A DNA stretch of 64,000 nucleotides from contig CAYUIT010000002.1 of assembly GCA_964444835.1 (NCBI GenBank), positions 152,801 through 216,800 on the forward strand, written 5' to 3'. Numbering within the stretch: the first letter of the stretch is position 1; every line of letters begins with the position of its first letter. The notes below the pieces were generated by a model. It was given only the letters and a program-made list of their open reading frames with translations, ran no database searches and was not told the origin of the DNA. The DNA is from CADEED01 sp964444835. Its GTDB lineage: Bacteria > Pseudomonadota > Gammaproteobacteria > Steroidobacterales > Steroidobacteraceae. Shown here piece after piece: positions 53,336 to 62,503 of the stretch. The position numbers and the translations under genes were made by a program.

Positions 53336-54618
53336 TGGCGACGAACTCCCTCCTCGCGCGCGCAACGGCACTCGACGAAGCAGACATCCTCGCGCCGCTG
53401 CGACGCCAATTTGCGCTACCGACCAAAGCGAACGGCACGCCGCTCGTGTATTTGTGCGGTCATTCGCTTGGACTCGCGCCGCGTGCCGCGCTCGACTTGG
53501 TGAGCGAGGAACTCGCAGATTGGTCGCGTCTCGGCGTGCTCGGCCATCACACGGCACAGCGACCCTGGATCGACTACCACTCATTTGCCACGCGTGGCTT
53601 GCAACATCTGACGGGCGCACTCGCGACGGAAGTCGTGGCGATGAATTCACTCACCGTGAATCTGCACTTGATGCTCGCGAGCTTTTATCGACCGACGCGC
53701 GAGCGGCACAAAGTCTTGATCGAGGCCGGGGCGTTCTCGTCGGATCATCACGCCATCGTCTCGCAGATCGCCTGGCATGGCCTCGATCCTGCGGCGAGCC
53801 TCGTAACGCTCGCACCGCGGCCCGGTGAGGACACGCTGCGCCTCGCAGATATCGAAGCAGCGATCGACACGCATTGGCGCGACCTCGCGCTCGTGCTGTG
53901 GCCGGGCGTGCAATACCGCACGGGCCAAGCCTTCGATTGTGCACGCGTTGCGAGTGCGACCCGACGCGCTGGTGCAATCATCGGCTTCGACATGGCGCAC
54001 GCCATCGGCAACATCCCGCTATCGCTGCACGCGTGGGACGCCGACTTTGCCGTCTGGTGTAGTTACAAGTACTTGAACGCTGGCCCCGGCGCGGTCGGCG
54101 GTTGCTTCGTGCATGAGCGCCACTTGGCGCGTCGCGACTTGCCGCGGCTCGCAGGTTGGTGGGGCCACGACCCACTCACGCGCTTTCAGATGAAGCCTGA
54201 GTTTCAGCCGAGTCGCGATGCGTCTGGTTGGGCGCTCAGCAATCCGCCGATTCTGTCGACGGCACCGCTGTTGGCGTCGCTCGATGTGTTTCGTACGGCC
54301 ACCATGGAAGCGCTGCGTGCGAAATCGATCCGGCTCACGGGTTTCATCGCCGACTTCGTCGTCGAGCAATTGGCGGATCAAGTGTCGCTCGTCACACCGA
54401 GTACCCCCGAGGAACGCGGCGCCCAGTTATCGCTGCGCATCGCCGGAGGCTCGCAGCGTGGTCGCCGCGTGTTCGACGCACTGGCCGACAAGGATGTAAT
54501 TTGCGATTGGCGCGAACCGGACATCATTCGCGTGGCGCCGGTGCCGCTGTATAACTCGTTTGCCGATGCGGCGGCGCTGTGCGCGCGCCTCGAGACGAGC
54601 ACGCGGGAGATCGCGTGA
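53335..54618 (+). CDS. kynU: Kynureninase
   Basis: About 427 residues. PLP enzyme converting kynurenine or 3-hydroxykynurenine to (3-hydroxy)anthranilate and alanine. 'YLCGHSLGLAPRAAL' near the N-terminus, 'IGFDMAHAIGNIPL' (Asp on the PLP nitrogen), PLP Lys in 'VWCSYKYLNAGPGA' and 'WWGHDPLTRFQMKPEFQPS' are kynureninase signatures. ATG overlaps the previous stop. Confidence 0.96.
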   Translation: MATNSLLARATALDEADILAPLRRQFALPTKANGTPLVYLCGHSLGLAPRAALDLVSEELADWSRLGVLGHHTAQRPWIDYHSFATRGLQHLTGALATEVVAMNSLTVNLHLMLASFYRPTRERHKVLIEAGAFSSDHHAIVSQIAWHGLDPAASLVTLAPRPGEDTLRLADIEAAIDTHWRDLALVLWPGVQYRTGQAFDCARVASATRRAGAIIGFDMAHAIGNIPLSLHAWDADFAVWCSYKYLNAGPGAVGGCFVHERHLARRDLPRLAGWWGHDPLTRFQMKPEFQPSRDASGWALSNPPILSTAPLLASLDVFRTATMEALRAKSIRLTGFIADFVVEQLADQVSLVTPSTPEERGAQLSLRIAGGSQRGRRVFDALADKDVICDWREPDIIRVAPVPLYNSFADAAALCARLETSTREIA

Positions 54619-55964
54619 CCATTGCGCCGGGTCACGTCAACATCGTTGGCGCCGGACTCGCGGGCGCGTTGCTCGCGGTCTTGTTAGCACGGCGCGGCTT
54701 TCGCGTCACCATTTTCGATCGCCGACCGGATCCGCGCACGATACGCGACGATTCCGGTCGCTCGATCAATCTCGCCATGGCGACACGCGGTCTGCGCGCG
54801 CTCGAGCGAGCCGGCGTCGCCACGGCCGTCGCAAAGCTGTTAGTCACGATGCGCGGCCGCATGGTGCATCCTTTGGCTGGCGACCCGGCGTTGCAGGCGT
54901 ACGGCCAATCTGAGCGCGAGGTGATCTATTCCGTCGCGCGCGACGCGCTGAACCGCTTGCTCATCGATGCTGCCGATGCACACCCGCAGGTGAGTTTTCG
55001 CTTTCGGCATGCCGCATTGCGCGCCGATCCCGTGCGCGGCGCCCTGCTCGTGCGCGATGAGACGGCGCAGTACGGTTACGAAGTCGCCTTACAACCCACC
55101 ATCGCAGCGGACGGCGCGGGCTCAGCCATTCGCAATGGTTTGCGCGCCGCCGGCCTCACGCGGGCCCGCGAAGAACTCCTCGATCACGATTACAAGGAGC
55201 TGACGATTCCGGCAGTTGCGGGCAGGCATGCGCTCGACCCGCAAGCACTGCATATCTGGCCGCGAGGTGGCTTCATGTTGATTGCGCTACCCAATCCGGA
55301 CAGCACTTTCACGGCGACGCTTTTTTTGCCGAAGTATGGCACCAGTAGTTTCGCGGAACTGACGACGCCGGCGGCTGTGCGCGCGTTCTTCAGCGCGCAG
55401 TTTCCGAGCGCGCGCGCGCTGATGCCCGCACTCGAGCGCGAGTTTTTCGAGCATCCGCAGGGCATCATGGGCACGGTGCATTGCGATCCCTGGCGCGTCG
55501 GCGGCGAGGTCCTCTTGTTAGGCGATGCCGCGCACGCCATCGTGCCGTTCCACGGACAAGGCATGAATTGCGCGTTCGAGGATTGCGCGACGCTCGACGA
55601 ACTCCTCGATGAATGCGCCGACTGGCCCGAGGTCTTCGCCGAGTTCCAACGCCGCCGCAAACCTAACGCCGACGCAATCGCGCAGATGGCGCTCGAAAAC
55701 TACACGGAAATGCGCGCGAGCGTGCTCGACGCTACCTATCAGCGCCGGCGGGAGTTAGCGCTGGCTCTCGAACGCACGTATCCGCGGCAATTCATTCCGC
55801 GATACTCGATGGTGATGTTCCACCCGGAGATCGGCTATGCCGATGCGCTCACGCGCGGCGCCGTGCAGCAAGAGATTCTGGCGGCGCTCGACGCCGCTCC
55901 CGGTGCCGAGCGCGAGGCCCTCGCGCGGCGCTTGATTGACACGCAGTTGTTACCCATCGCCTAG
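54615..55964 (+). CDS. kmo: Kynurenine 3-monooxygenase
   Basis: About 449 residues, GTG start overlapping kynU stop (GTGA). FAD monooxygenase hydroxylating kynurenine. 'NIVGAGLAGALLAVLLARRG' is the FAD fold and 'LLGDAAHAIVPFHGQGMN' the second FAD motif; 'RSINLAMATRGLRAL' is typical of KMO. Last gene of the operon, with the stop two bases from the convergent folA stop. Confidence 0.96.
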   Translation: MTIAPGHVNIVGAGLAGALLAVLLARRGFRVTIFDRRPDPRTIRDDSGRSINLAMATRGLRALERAGVATAVAKLLVTMRGRMVHPLAGDPALQAYGQSEREVIYSVARDALNRLLIDAADAHPQVSFRFRHAALRADPVRGALLVRDETAQYGYEVALQPTIAADGAGSAIRNGLRAAGLTRAREELLDHDYKELTIPAVAGRHALDPQALHIWPRGGFMLIALPNPDSTFTATLFLPKYGTSSFAELTTPAAVRAFFSAQFPSARALMPALEREFFEHPQGIMGTVHCDPWRVGGEVLLLGDAAHAIVPFHGQGMNCAFEDCATLDELLDECADWPEVFAEFQRRRKPNADAIAQMALENYTEMRASVLDATYQRRRELALALERTYPRQFIPRYSMVMFHPEIGYADALTRGAVQQEILAALDAAPGAEREALARRLIDTQLLPIA

Positions 55965-55965
55965 C

Positions 55966-56511
55966 TCACTGGGCCCGCGGAGCGCGACGCCAAACCTCAA
56001 ATGTCATCGCGTAGGCGTGTTTGTCATCGGCGCCGTGCGGCTCGGACGAGTGAAGCTGCCACTCGCCTGGCTCGAGCGGCGCGAAAAATGCATCCCCATC
56101 AACCTCAGCATGCACCCGCGTGCGTTGGATCTCCGTCGCAAGGGGTAAGGCTTCGCGGTACAGCGCCGCCCCACCCACGATGCACACCTCATCGACCGCA
56201 CCCGCAGCGCGCAACGCCGCCTCGAGATCTGCAACGACAGTGACGCCAGCGGGCGCGAACTCGCGCGAGCGCGACAGTACGATGTTGTGTCGCCCTGGAA
56301 GAGGACGGCCGATCGATTCGTAGGTTTTGCGCCCCATGATGATCGGCTTGCCGAGCGTCACCGCCTTGAAGCGCTTCAAGTCGTCCGGCAAGTGCCAGGG
56401 CAACTGGTTGCCTTTGCCGATGGCGCCGTTGTCGGCCACCGCGACCACCAACACGATGCGGGGCAGCCCCAGCGGTCGATCATTGCCGGGCGTCTGTGAC
56501 GCGGTTCGCAT
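55966..56511 (-). CDS. folA: Dihydrofolate reductase
   Basis: About 181 residues from ATG 56511 (ATG 56523 possible). Reduces dihydrofolate with NADPH. 'VAVADNGAIGKGNQLPWHLP', 'DLKRFKAVTLGKPIIMGRKT', 'ESIGRPLPGRHNIVLSR' and 'VCIVGGAALYREAL' are the family blocks; Asp at the catalytic position (in PDDLKRF). A ~15-residue N-terminal extension precedes the core. Convergent with kmo and divergent from the DUF11 gene across 74 bp. Confidence 0.96.
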   Translation of the reverse strand: MRTASQTPGNDRPLGLPRIVLVVAVADNGAIGKGNQLPWHLPDDLKRFKAVTLGKPIIMGRKTYESIGRPLPGRHNIVLSRSREFAPAGVTVVADLEAALRAAGAVDEVCIVGGAALYREALPLATEIQRTRVHAEVDGDAFFAPLEPGEWQLHSSEPHGADDKHAYAMTFEVWRRAPRAQ

Positions 56512-56572
56512 TTCAGTTGACATATGCACGCTGTGTGTGAGGAATGCACGGCCCAACGGCGCTGCGGTTGCC

Positions 56573-56578
56573 TATTGT
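56573..56578 (+). promoter_or_regulatory. Putative -10 box of the DUF11 gene
   Basis: TATTGT (4/6 match) lies 7 nt before the ATG at 56586 with no Shine-Dalgarno sequence. It is the weakest box of the leaderless set. Confidence 0.3.
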
Positions 56579-56585
56579 TCGAACC

Positions 56586-59500
56586 ATGATTGTACCGGTC
56601 GGTCGCCCTGCCCGGGCCGTCTTACGGCTCGGGGCTTTCGCGTTTGCTTGCCTGCTGCTGTTCGCGTGGGCTGGTAGCGCATTCGCGCAATCGACGCCGA
56701 TCACGCGCTCCACTCGTGTGACCGGCAATATCAATTTCGTGACGACCGGCGGCACGCTGCGCACGCAAGCCAACACGGGCAATGCGTGTTTGGTCGGCAC
56801 GACGAGCACGCAGGCGTTGTCCGGCATCCCGGCCGGCACGACCATTCTCGCAGCCTTTCTCTACTGGGGTGGATCAGGCGCCGCGGTCGATGCAGGCGTC
56901 ACCTTCAACGGCTCGCCTGTGACGGCGAACCGCACGTTCACGGCCACGTTCACCGATTCGGGCACGAACTATCCGTTCTTTGGTGGCGTCGCTACCGTGA
57001 CGAATCTCGTTACTGGCAACGGCAACTACACGTTCGGCGGACTCACGGTCAACACAGGCGCGCCACATTGCGCCGTCAGCGCTGTCCAGGCTGGCTGGGG
57101 CCTGATCGTTATCTACCAAGGCGCTGCCGAGCGGCTACGAGCCATCAATATCTTCGACGGTCTACAGTTCTTCCGCGGCAATGCGCTCACGCTAGTTCCG
57201 GACGGCTTCCGCATTCCGCCCACAGGCATTGACGGCCGCGTCGCCATCATCACCTGGGAAGGCGATCCGGGTAACTCCACGCCGCTCAACGGATTCAGCG
57301 AGAGCCTGACCTTCAACGGCACCGCCCTCGATGATGGCATCAACGTCGCCGGCTCAGACCCGTTAGTGCAGCAGTACGACGGCACAATCAATACGCAAGG
57401 CGTTGCGACCAGTTGGGGTGTCGACGTCGACAGCTACACCGTGAGCGGCTTGCTCACACCGGGGCAAACGACTGCGACGACGGTGTACTCCGCGGGCGGC
57501 GACCTCGTCCTGCTCACAGCGCAGATCGTCAGCGTGACGACCGAGCCGGTCGTCGACCTCAGCATCACGAAGTCCGACGTCGCCGACTTCGCCGTCGGCA
57601 CGACCGGCAGCTATCGGATTCGCGTCAGTAACGGCACGGGCGTTGAACAGGAAGACAACGTTATCACGGTCACCGACGTGCTGCCCGCCGGCCTCACCTA
57701 CCAATCGTTCAGCGGTACGAATTGGAACTGTACCAACGCCGCGCAGACCGTGACCTGCACTCACCCGCCGCCGCTGCAGCCCGGCACGAGTACGCCGGAC
57801 CTGACGATCAATGTGAATGTGCTCCCCGGTGCATTCCCCACGGTGTCGAACACTGCAACCGTAGACTCGCTCAGTGTCGATACAAATGCTGCTAACGACT
57901 CGGCCACCGACGCGACGGTCGTCCGTCGCCCAGACCTTTCGACGTCCACCAAGACCGTCGTCGATCTAAATGGCGGCGAAGCCAACCCCGGCGACATCCT
58001 GCGCTACACCATCACATTGGTGGAATCGGGCGGCGTCGCCGCGACCAATGCGACCGTGACGGATGATGTGCCCGCTAACAGCACGGGCTTCAGCATCAAC
58101 AGCATACCGCCGGGTGCGACCAACGCATCGACGGGCGCCGGTACCGGTGCCTTTGGCAACGGCTTCGTCAACGTCACAGGCATTACGGTCCCGGCGAACG
58201 GCTCGGCGACTGTCGTGTTCGATGTCTCGGTTCCGCCTACCTCGACGCCCGGTGTGACGATCGCTAACACGGCCACGATCACCCAGCCGAATGGACCCGG
58301 CGCGACACCCGTCGCCCCTCTGGTCATCGTTTCACCGTCGCAAATTCCAAGTTCGGGTAACAAGCCGCTGTACTTGCGCCAGGCACCGGGCACGCAGTTG
58401 TCGCGTAACCCACCCGCGATCACGGAGACGTTTCTGACGGTCGCTGCGTCGACGACGACCACGTGGACCTTGACGCCGGCCTTGCAGTTACCCATCACGA
58501 TTCCAGCTAACAACATTGGCGTCCGCTTGTGGCTGCGTACGAACGGCAGTGGCGGCAGCTCGCGAACCTTGACGGTGACGTTTGCCAACAGCGTGACCGG
58601 CGTGATCGGCACCGATACGCGCACCTATACGCTACCGACCACGGGAGCACCGACGGAACAAGCGTTCACGATCCCGAATGCGATCGTGCGCACCTTCCCG
58701 GCCGGTTCAGTCTTGACTTTGGCCGTCCGGCAAGTGACGCCCGCGACCGGCGGGGGCGCTACTCGCGTGTATCCGAACGGCGCGACCGCCGGCAGCTACT
58801 CGCGCGTCGAGATGGCGAGCAATACGGTCATCAACGTCGATAGCGTTGCAGCCTACACGGCGGCATTTGCGGGCGGCGTCATCCCGTCGAGTTTCACACC
58901 GGGCGCCACCGCGTACCTGCGCACCGTGATCAGCGATCCGTTCGGCAGCTTCGACATCGCCAACGCTCGCGTCACGTTGTTAGATCCGAGTAACAACGCC
59001 GTCTTGAGTAACGTCTTGATGACGCAAGTGGCCGACTCCGGCGCCGCGACCCGCACTTACGAAACGCCTTTCCCAATTCCGCTCTCTGCACCACTCGGCG
59101 CGTGGACCGTGCGCGTGGTGGGCACCGAGGGCACGGAGGGCGTTGTCACCGATTTGGGAGTTGGCACGTTCCTCGTCACGCCGCTATTGCCACAATTGAA
59201 CGTCCAAAAGACTTCCGCCGCCTTCAGCGACCCGTTCAACAGCGCGACCAATCCGAAGCGCATTCCCGGCGGTGTCGTGCGCTATGACATCACCGTGACG
59301 AACACCGGCCCTGGCGTCAGCGACTCGAGTTCCCTCGCGATCACCGATCGCGTACCCGCGAACACCGCCTTGTTCGTCGCCATGACGAGCGGCAATCCCA
59401 TCGAATTCATCGATGGGACACCGAGCTCGGGCCTGACGTTCAACTATGCGGCCCATGTGAGCTACTCGAATCAACCCGGCGGTGGCCCGCCGTACAACTA

Positions 59501-59636
59501 CACGCCAGTTCCAGATGCCGACGGTTTCGACCCGAACGTGCGCGGCTTCCGCGTCGCGCCCGCCGGCAGCATGAATGCCACGGGTGTCGCCGGCAATCCG
59601 CGCTTTACGATCCGACTTCGCGTGCGCGTCCAATAG
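56586..59636 (+). CDS. Large secreted DUF11 repeat protein
   Basis: About 1016 residues. Signal peptide ('FACLLLFAWAGSAFA'); mature part is Thr/Asn/Gly/Val-rich with few charges, typical of surface beta-sandwich proteins. Residues ~40-300 form one domain ('AAFLYWGGSGAAVDAGVTFN', 'AGWGLIVIYQGAAERLRAI') resembling DUF3344. Then DUF11 repeats ('SITKSDVADFAVGTTGSYRI', 'DVLPAGLTYQSFSGTNW'; 'GDILRYTITLVESGG'; 'GVVRYDITVTNTGPGVSDS'). No sortase or autotransporter signal is seen. DUF11 proteins are cell-wall or surface proteins of unclear function. Its last 32 bp overlap the convergent oxygenase gene. Confidence 0.85.
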   Translation: MIVPVGRPARAVLRLGAFAFACLLLFAWAGSAFAQSTPITRSTRVTGNINFVTTGGTLRTQANTGNACLVGTTSTQALSGIPAGTTILAAFLYWGGSGAAVDAGVTFNGSPVTANRTFTATFTDSGTNYPFFGGVATVTNLVTGNGNYTFGGLTVNTGAPHCAVSAVQAGWGLIVIYQGAAERLRAINIFDGLQFFRGNALTLVPDGFRIPPTGIDGRVAIITWEGDPGNSTPLNGFSESLTFNGTALDDGINVAGSDPLVQQYDGTINTQGVATSWGVDVDSYTVSGLLTPGQTTATTVYSAGGDLVLLTAQIVSVTTEPVVDLSITKSDVADFAVGTTGSYRIRVSNGTGVEQEDNVITVTDVLPAGLTYQSFSGTNWNCTNAAQTVTCTHPPPLQPGTSTPDLTINVNVLPGAFPTVSNTATVDSLSVDTNAANDSATDATVVRRPDLSTSTKTVVDLNGGEANPGDILRYTITLVESGGVAATNATVTDDVPANSTGFSINSIPPGATNASTGAGTGAFGNGFVNVTGITVPANGSATVVFDVSVPPTSTPGVTIANTATITQPNGPGATPVAPLVIVSPSQIPSSGNKPLYLRQAPGTQLSRNPPAITETFLTVAASTTTTWTLTPALQLPITIPANNIGVRLWLRTNGSGGSSRTLTVTFANSVTGVIGTDTRTYTLPTTGAPTEQAFTIPNAIVRTFPAGSVLTLAVRQVTPATGGGATRVYPNGATAGSYSRVEMASNTVINVDSVAAYTAAFAGGVIPSSFTPGATAYLRTVISDPFGSFDIANARVTLLDPSNNAVLSNVLMTQVADSGAATRTYETPFPIPLSAPLGAWTVRVVGTEGTEGVVTDLGVGTFLVTPLLPQLNVQKTSAAFSDPFNSATNPKRIPGGVVRYDITVTNTGPGVSDSSSLAITDRVPANTALFVAMTSGNPIEFIDGTPSSGLTFNYAAHVSYSNQPGGGPPYNYTPVPDADGFDPNVRGFRVAPAGSMNATGVAGNPRFTIRLRVRVQ

Positions 59637-60252
59637 CGAGCGCAGGCCGGCGAAACCAGCCGGCGACACTCAGCCGATCGTGCGTTGCCGGTAGCACTTC
59701 GTGCTCGAGCTGCGCAGACAAGAACAAGACGAGCCGCCCGCCGAGCGGTGCGATGTCCACGCTCTCGCCGTCGTTGATGTAGAGGCGCAATGCGCCGCCC
59801 GCCTCGGCCGGCCACGCATCGTTCAAGTAAAGCACCGAAGACAGCACGCGGGCGTCAGAGTCGCGGTGTCGATCACGATGGCGCTGATACGTCGCACCCG
59901 GCGGATACCACGCGTAATGCGCTTCGAACTCGCTCAAGCCCAGGAGCACCGCGCGATTCAGCGCAACCCGCATGGATTCGAAATGGCGCAGCAGCTGTCG
60001 CGCCGGTGCGCCCAAATCAGCCGACAGCCAGATGGTGTGATCGCCGCGAATGTCCGCGTTGACTTGCGCGGTATTTGCGCGACCGATTCCGGCTGGGCGC
60101 AACGCACCGCGCGCGCGATGTGCTAACAAGTCGCTGCGCAAGGCTTGGATCGTCTCCGGCTCGAGGGCGTCATCGAGGACACACCAGCCACGTGCCTCGA
60201 GTGTGCGCCCAGCGGCGGTCATGTCGAGGTGAGGAGACGATGCCGAGGCCAT
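59605..60252 (-). CDS. 2-oxoglutarate-Fe(II) dioxygenase
   Basis: 215 residues. 'YQRHRDRHRDSDARVLSSVL' carries the HxD iron ligands, 'LEHEVLPATHDRLSVAGWF' the distal His and the 2OG-binding Arg, and 'GGALRLYINDG' the barrel core, as in the PiuC/prolyl-4-hydroxylase-like branch. Substrate unknown. ATG overlaps the SET gene stop (TAATG), implying shared translation. No signal peptide, so cytoplasmic. Confidence 0.88.
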   Translation of the reverse strand: MASASSPHLDMTAAGRTLEARGWCVLDDALEPETIQALRSDLLAHRARGALRPAGIGRANTAQVNADIRGDHTIWLSADLGAPARQLLRHFESMRVALNRAVLLGLSEFEAHYAWYPPGATYQRHRDRHRDSDARVLSSVLYLNDAWPAEAGGALRLYINDGESVDIAPLGGRLVLFLSAQLEHEVLPATHDRLSVAGWFRRPALAIGRAREVGS

Positions 60253-60887
60253 TAGCGCGGGCGTTTCTGCTTCTTGCGTTTCGTCGCGCGCTTCGCCACC
60301 GCCTCCGCCACGAAGCGCTTACGCTTAACTGGCGCCTTGGTGCGCGCCTTAGGTCGCTTCGGCGGCCACAGCATCGTGCCGCGGCATTTTGCCGCGCCAC
60401 AGCGACAAGCGTAGATTTCATCGACGTTCGGCGGATCGTCCTTTTCACGACCAATCTGATAGTCGTAACCCAATTCTTCGCCAGGCTTGATATCGCGAAT
60501 CGCCTCGATGAAGACACGATGGATCTTTGAATCGACCACCGACTCGCAATTCGGATCGCATTGATGGTTGATGAAGCGCGCATCGTTACCGTTCACGCCT
60601 GCATCGATCACGGTGCGCTTGTTCACGATGAACAAGAACGTGTGGTTATCGTTCACGTCGTGATCGTCGTAACGCCGATCGGCTTCTGCGTGTGAAACGC
60701 GGTCCCCCAAATACTCGATGATCCGTGTGCCCTTTTTGATGGGCGCCACCGCGAACACACCCGAGCCGTGCACCGACGAGCGGCGCACTTCGATGAGCTT
60801 CGACGTCCGAATCGGCGGGCCACCGGCCAACTTTTCGTCGTTCTGGAGTGCGGGATACCGCGGTTGGGTCATTTTGCCGTCAGCCAT
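60252..60887 (-). CDS. SET-domain protein-lysine methyltransferase with basic tail
   Basis: 211 residues. 'SSVHGSGVFAVAPIKKGTRI' opens the SET domain, 'ARFINHQCDPNCES' is the NHxC SAM motif, 'GEELGYDYQI' the catalytic Tyr motif, and 'ACRCGAAKCRGTM' a post-SET zinc knuckle. The C-terminal ~45 residues are Lys/Arg/Ala-rich ('VAKRATKRKKQKRPR'), like histone-H1-type tails. SET proteins of this sort are scattered in bacteria and few substrates are known. Located 3 bp after thyA. Confidence 0.92.
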   Translation of the reverse strand: MADGKMTQPRYPALQNDEKLAGGPPIRTSKLIEVRRSSVHGSGVFAVAPIKKGTRIIEYLGDRVSHAEADRRYDDHDVNDNHTFLFIVNKRTVIDAGVNGNDARFINHQCDPNCESVVDSKIHRVFIEAIRDIKPGEELGYDYQIGREKDDPPNVDEIYACRCGAAKCRGTMLWPPKRPKARTKAPVKRKRFVAEAVAKRATKRKKQKRPR

Positions 60888-60890
60888 GAT

Positions 60891-61685
60891 TCATACTGCC
60901 ACTGGTGCCTTGATTGCCGGATGGAACTGGTAGTTAGCGAATTCGAAATCCGCGAATTCGTAGTCGAAGACGGAGGCCGGCCGACGCCGGATGACGAGCT
61001 GCGGCAGCGGCAGCGGCGTGCGTGTGAGTTGTAAGTCGGCCTGCTCGAGATGATTCAGGTACAGGTGGCAGTCGCCGCCGGTCCACACGAAATCGCCCGG
61101 CTCCAGATCGCATTGCTGCGCAAGCATGTGCGTCAACAATGCGTACGACGCGATATTGAATGGCACGCCGAGAAAGATATCCGCGCTGCGCTGGTAAAGC
61201 TGGCACGACAACTTGCGATTCGCAACGTAGAACTGGAAGAACGCGTGGCAAGGCATCAGCGCCATCGCATCGAGTTCGCCGACATTCCAGGCGCTCACGA
61301 TGATGCGCCGCGAATCAGGATTGCTTCGCAACTGTTCGACGACGGTCGCGATTTGGTCTACGTGGCCCCCGCCCGGCTTCGGCCATGATCGCCATTGCTT
61401 GCCGTACACGGGCCCGAGTTCGCCGTGCTCGTCGGCCCACTCATCCCAAATTGTTACGCCGTTGTCCCGCAAGTAACGCGTGTTAGTCTCGCCGCGCAAG
61501 AACCACAGCAGTTCATGCACGATCGACTTGACGTGAATCTTCTTGGTGGTCACAAGCGGAAACCCCTGTGACAGATCGAATCGCATCTGGTGGCCAAACA
61601 CCGACAAGGTGCCCGTGCCAGTGCGATCGCCTTTGCGTACACCGTGCTCCCGGACATGCCGGAGTAACGCCAAGTACTGCTGCAT
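60891..61685 (-). CDS. thyA: Thymidylate synthase
   Basis: 264 residues, identical in length to E. coli ThyA. Converts dUMP to dTMP with methylene-THF. 'RTGTGTLSVFGHQMRFDLS', the catalytic Cys in 'MALMPCHAFFQFYVAN', 'QRSADIFLGVPFNIASYALL' and the C-terminal 'FHPAIKAPVAV' are the family blocks. 2 bp after lgt. Confidence 0.98.
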   Translation of the reverse strand: MQQYLALLRHVREHGVRKGDRTGTGTLSVFGHQMRFDLSQGFPLVTTKKIHVKSIVHELLWFLRGETNTRYLRDNGVTIWDEWADEHGELGPVYGKQWRSWPKPGGGHVDQIATVVEQLRSNPDSRRIIVSAWNVGELDAMALMPCHAFFQFYVANRKLSCQLYQRSADIFLGVPFNIASYALLTHMLAQQCDLEPGDFVWTGGDCHLYLNHLEQADLQLTRTPLPLPQLVIRRRPASVFDYEFADFEFANYQFHPAIKAPVAV

Positions 61686-61687
61686 CG

Positions 61688-62485
61688 TTACGCGGCCGCC
61701 AAATTGCCCGACGGCTCACGCCGTTGGTACGCCATGATCAAGAGCGCCACACCCACCAAAACCATGGGGGCGGTGAGCACCATACCCATCGTGACCCAGC
61801 CGCCGGCTAAGTAGCCGATGTGCTGGTCTGGCAAGCGCCAAAACTCGACGATCATGCGCGACAAACCGTAGGTCACCAGGAACAATCCCGAGGGAGCCAG
61901 CCGAGGACGCGGCTTCGACGTAAACCACCACAGCAATGCGAACAGCACGAGCCCTTCGAGCGCGGCCTCGTACAGCTGCGTCGCATGGCGCACTTCACCG
62001 TTCACCTGAAAGCCCCACGGCACGTCCGTGGGTTTACCCCACAGCTCGTTGTTGATGAAGTTGCCGACGCGAACGGCGAAAAAGCCGATGCCCGGCAACG
62101 GGGCGGCAAAATCGAAGACATCGGCGACCTTGCGTTTGCGGCGCACGGCAAATACCGCAAATGCCACCAACACGCCGATCAAGCCGCCGTGAAACGACAT
62201 GCCGCCCTGCCAGATCTTGAGCGGATACCAGATGTCGGTGGCCCAATAGCTCAACCCATAGAACAGCACGTAACCGATACGTCCGCCCAGGATCACACCG
62301 AGCATGCCGAAGAACATGAAATCGTCGACGTCGATGACCTTCCACGTCGAACCGGGGCGCTGCGCACGCTTGCGCCCGAGCCACCACGCCGCCGCAAACC
62401 CGACGAGGTACATCACGCCGTACCAGTGCACCTTCACGGGCCCGAGTTCGATAGCGATCGGGTTGAAACCGGGATACTCGATCAT
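61688..62485 (-). CDS. lgt: Prolipoprotein diacylglyceryl transferase
   Basis: 265 residues, seven-helix inner-membrane enzyme that attaches diacylglycerol to the lipobox cysteine of lipoproteins (here including LolB and RlpA). 'PVKVHWYGVMYLVGFAAAWW', signature 'VRVGNFINNELWGKPTD' and 'HATQLYEAALEG' are present. ATG 62485 follows a TAGAAT box by 7 nt. lgt-thyA order as in E. coli. Confidence 0.97.
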   Translation of the reverse strand: MIEYPGFNPIAIELGPVKVHWYGVMYLVGFAAAWWLGRKRAQRPGSTWKVIDVDDFMFFGMLGVILGGRIGYVLFYGLSYWATDIWYPLKIWQGGMSFHGGLIGVLVAFAVFAVRRKRKVADVFDFAAPLPGIGFFAVRVGNFINNELWGKPTDVPWGFQVNGEVRHATQLYEAALEGLVLFALLWWFTSKPRPRLAPSGLFLVTYGLSRMIVEFWRLPDQHIGYLAGGWVTMGMVLTAPMVLVGVALLIMAYQRREPSGNLAAA

Positions 62486-62492
62486 GACGTGG

Positions 62493-62498
62493 ATTCTA
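62493..62498 (-). promoter_or_regulatory. Putative -10 box of lgt-thyA-SET-2OG operon
   Basis: On the minus strand TAGAAT (5/6 match) is followed by 7 nt and the lgt ATG at 62485. No Shine-Dalgarno sequence between them. Confidence 0.5.
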
Positions 62499-62503
62499 GC
62501 GGC

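Noticed and set aside
60252..60887. SET gene as a recent eukaryotic acquisition
   Set aside because: Codon use matches neighbours and it is translationally coupled to the oxygenase; bacterial SET proteins are known, so recent transfer cannot be claimed.
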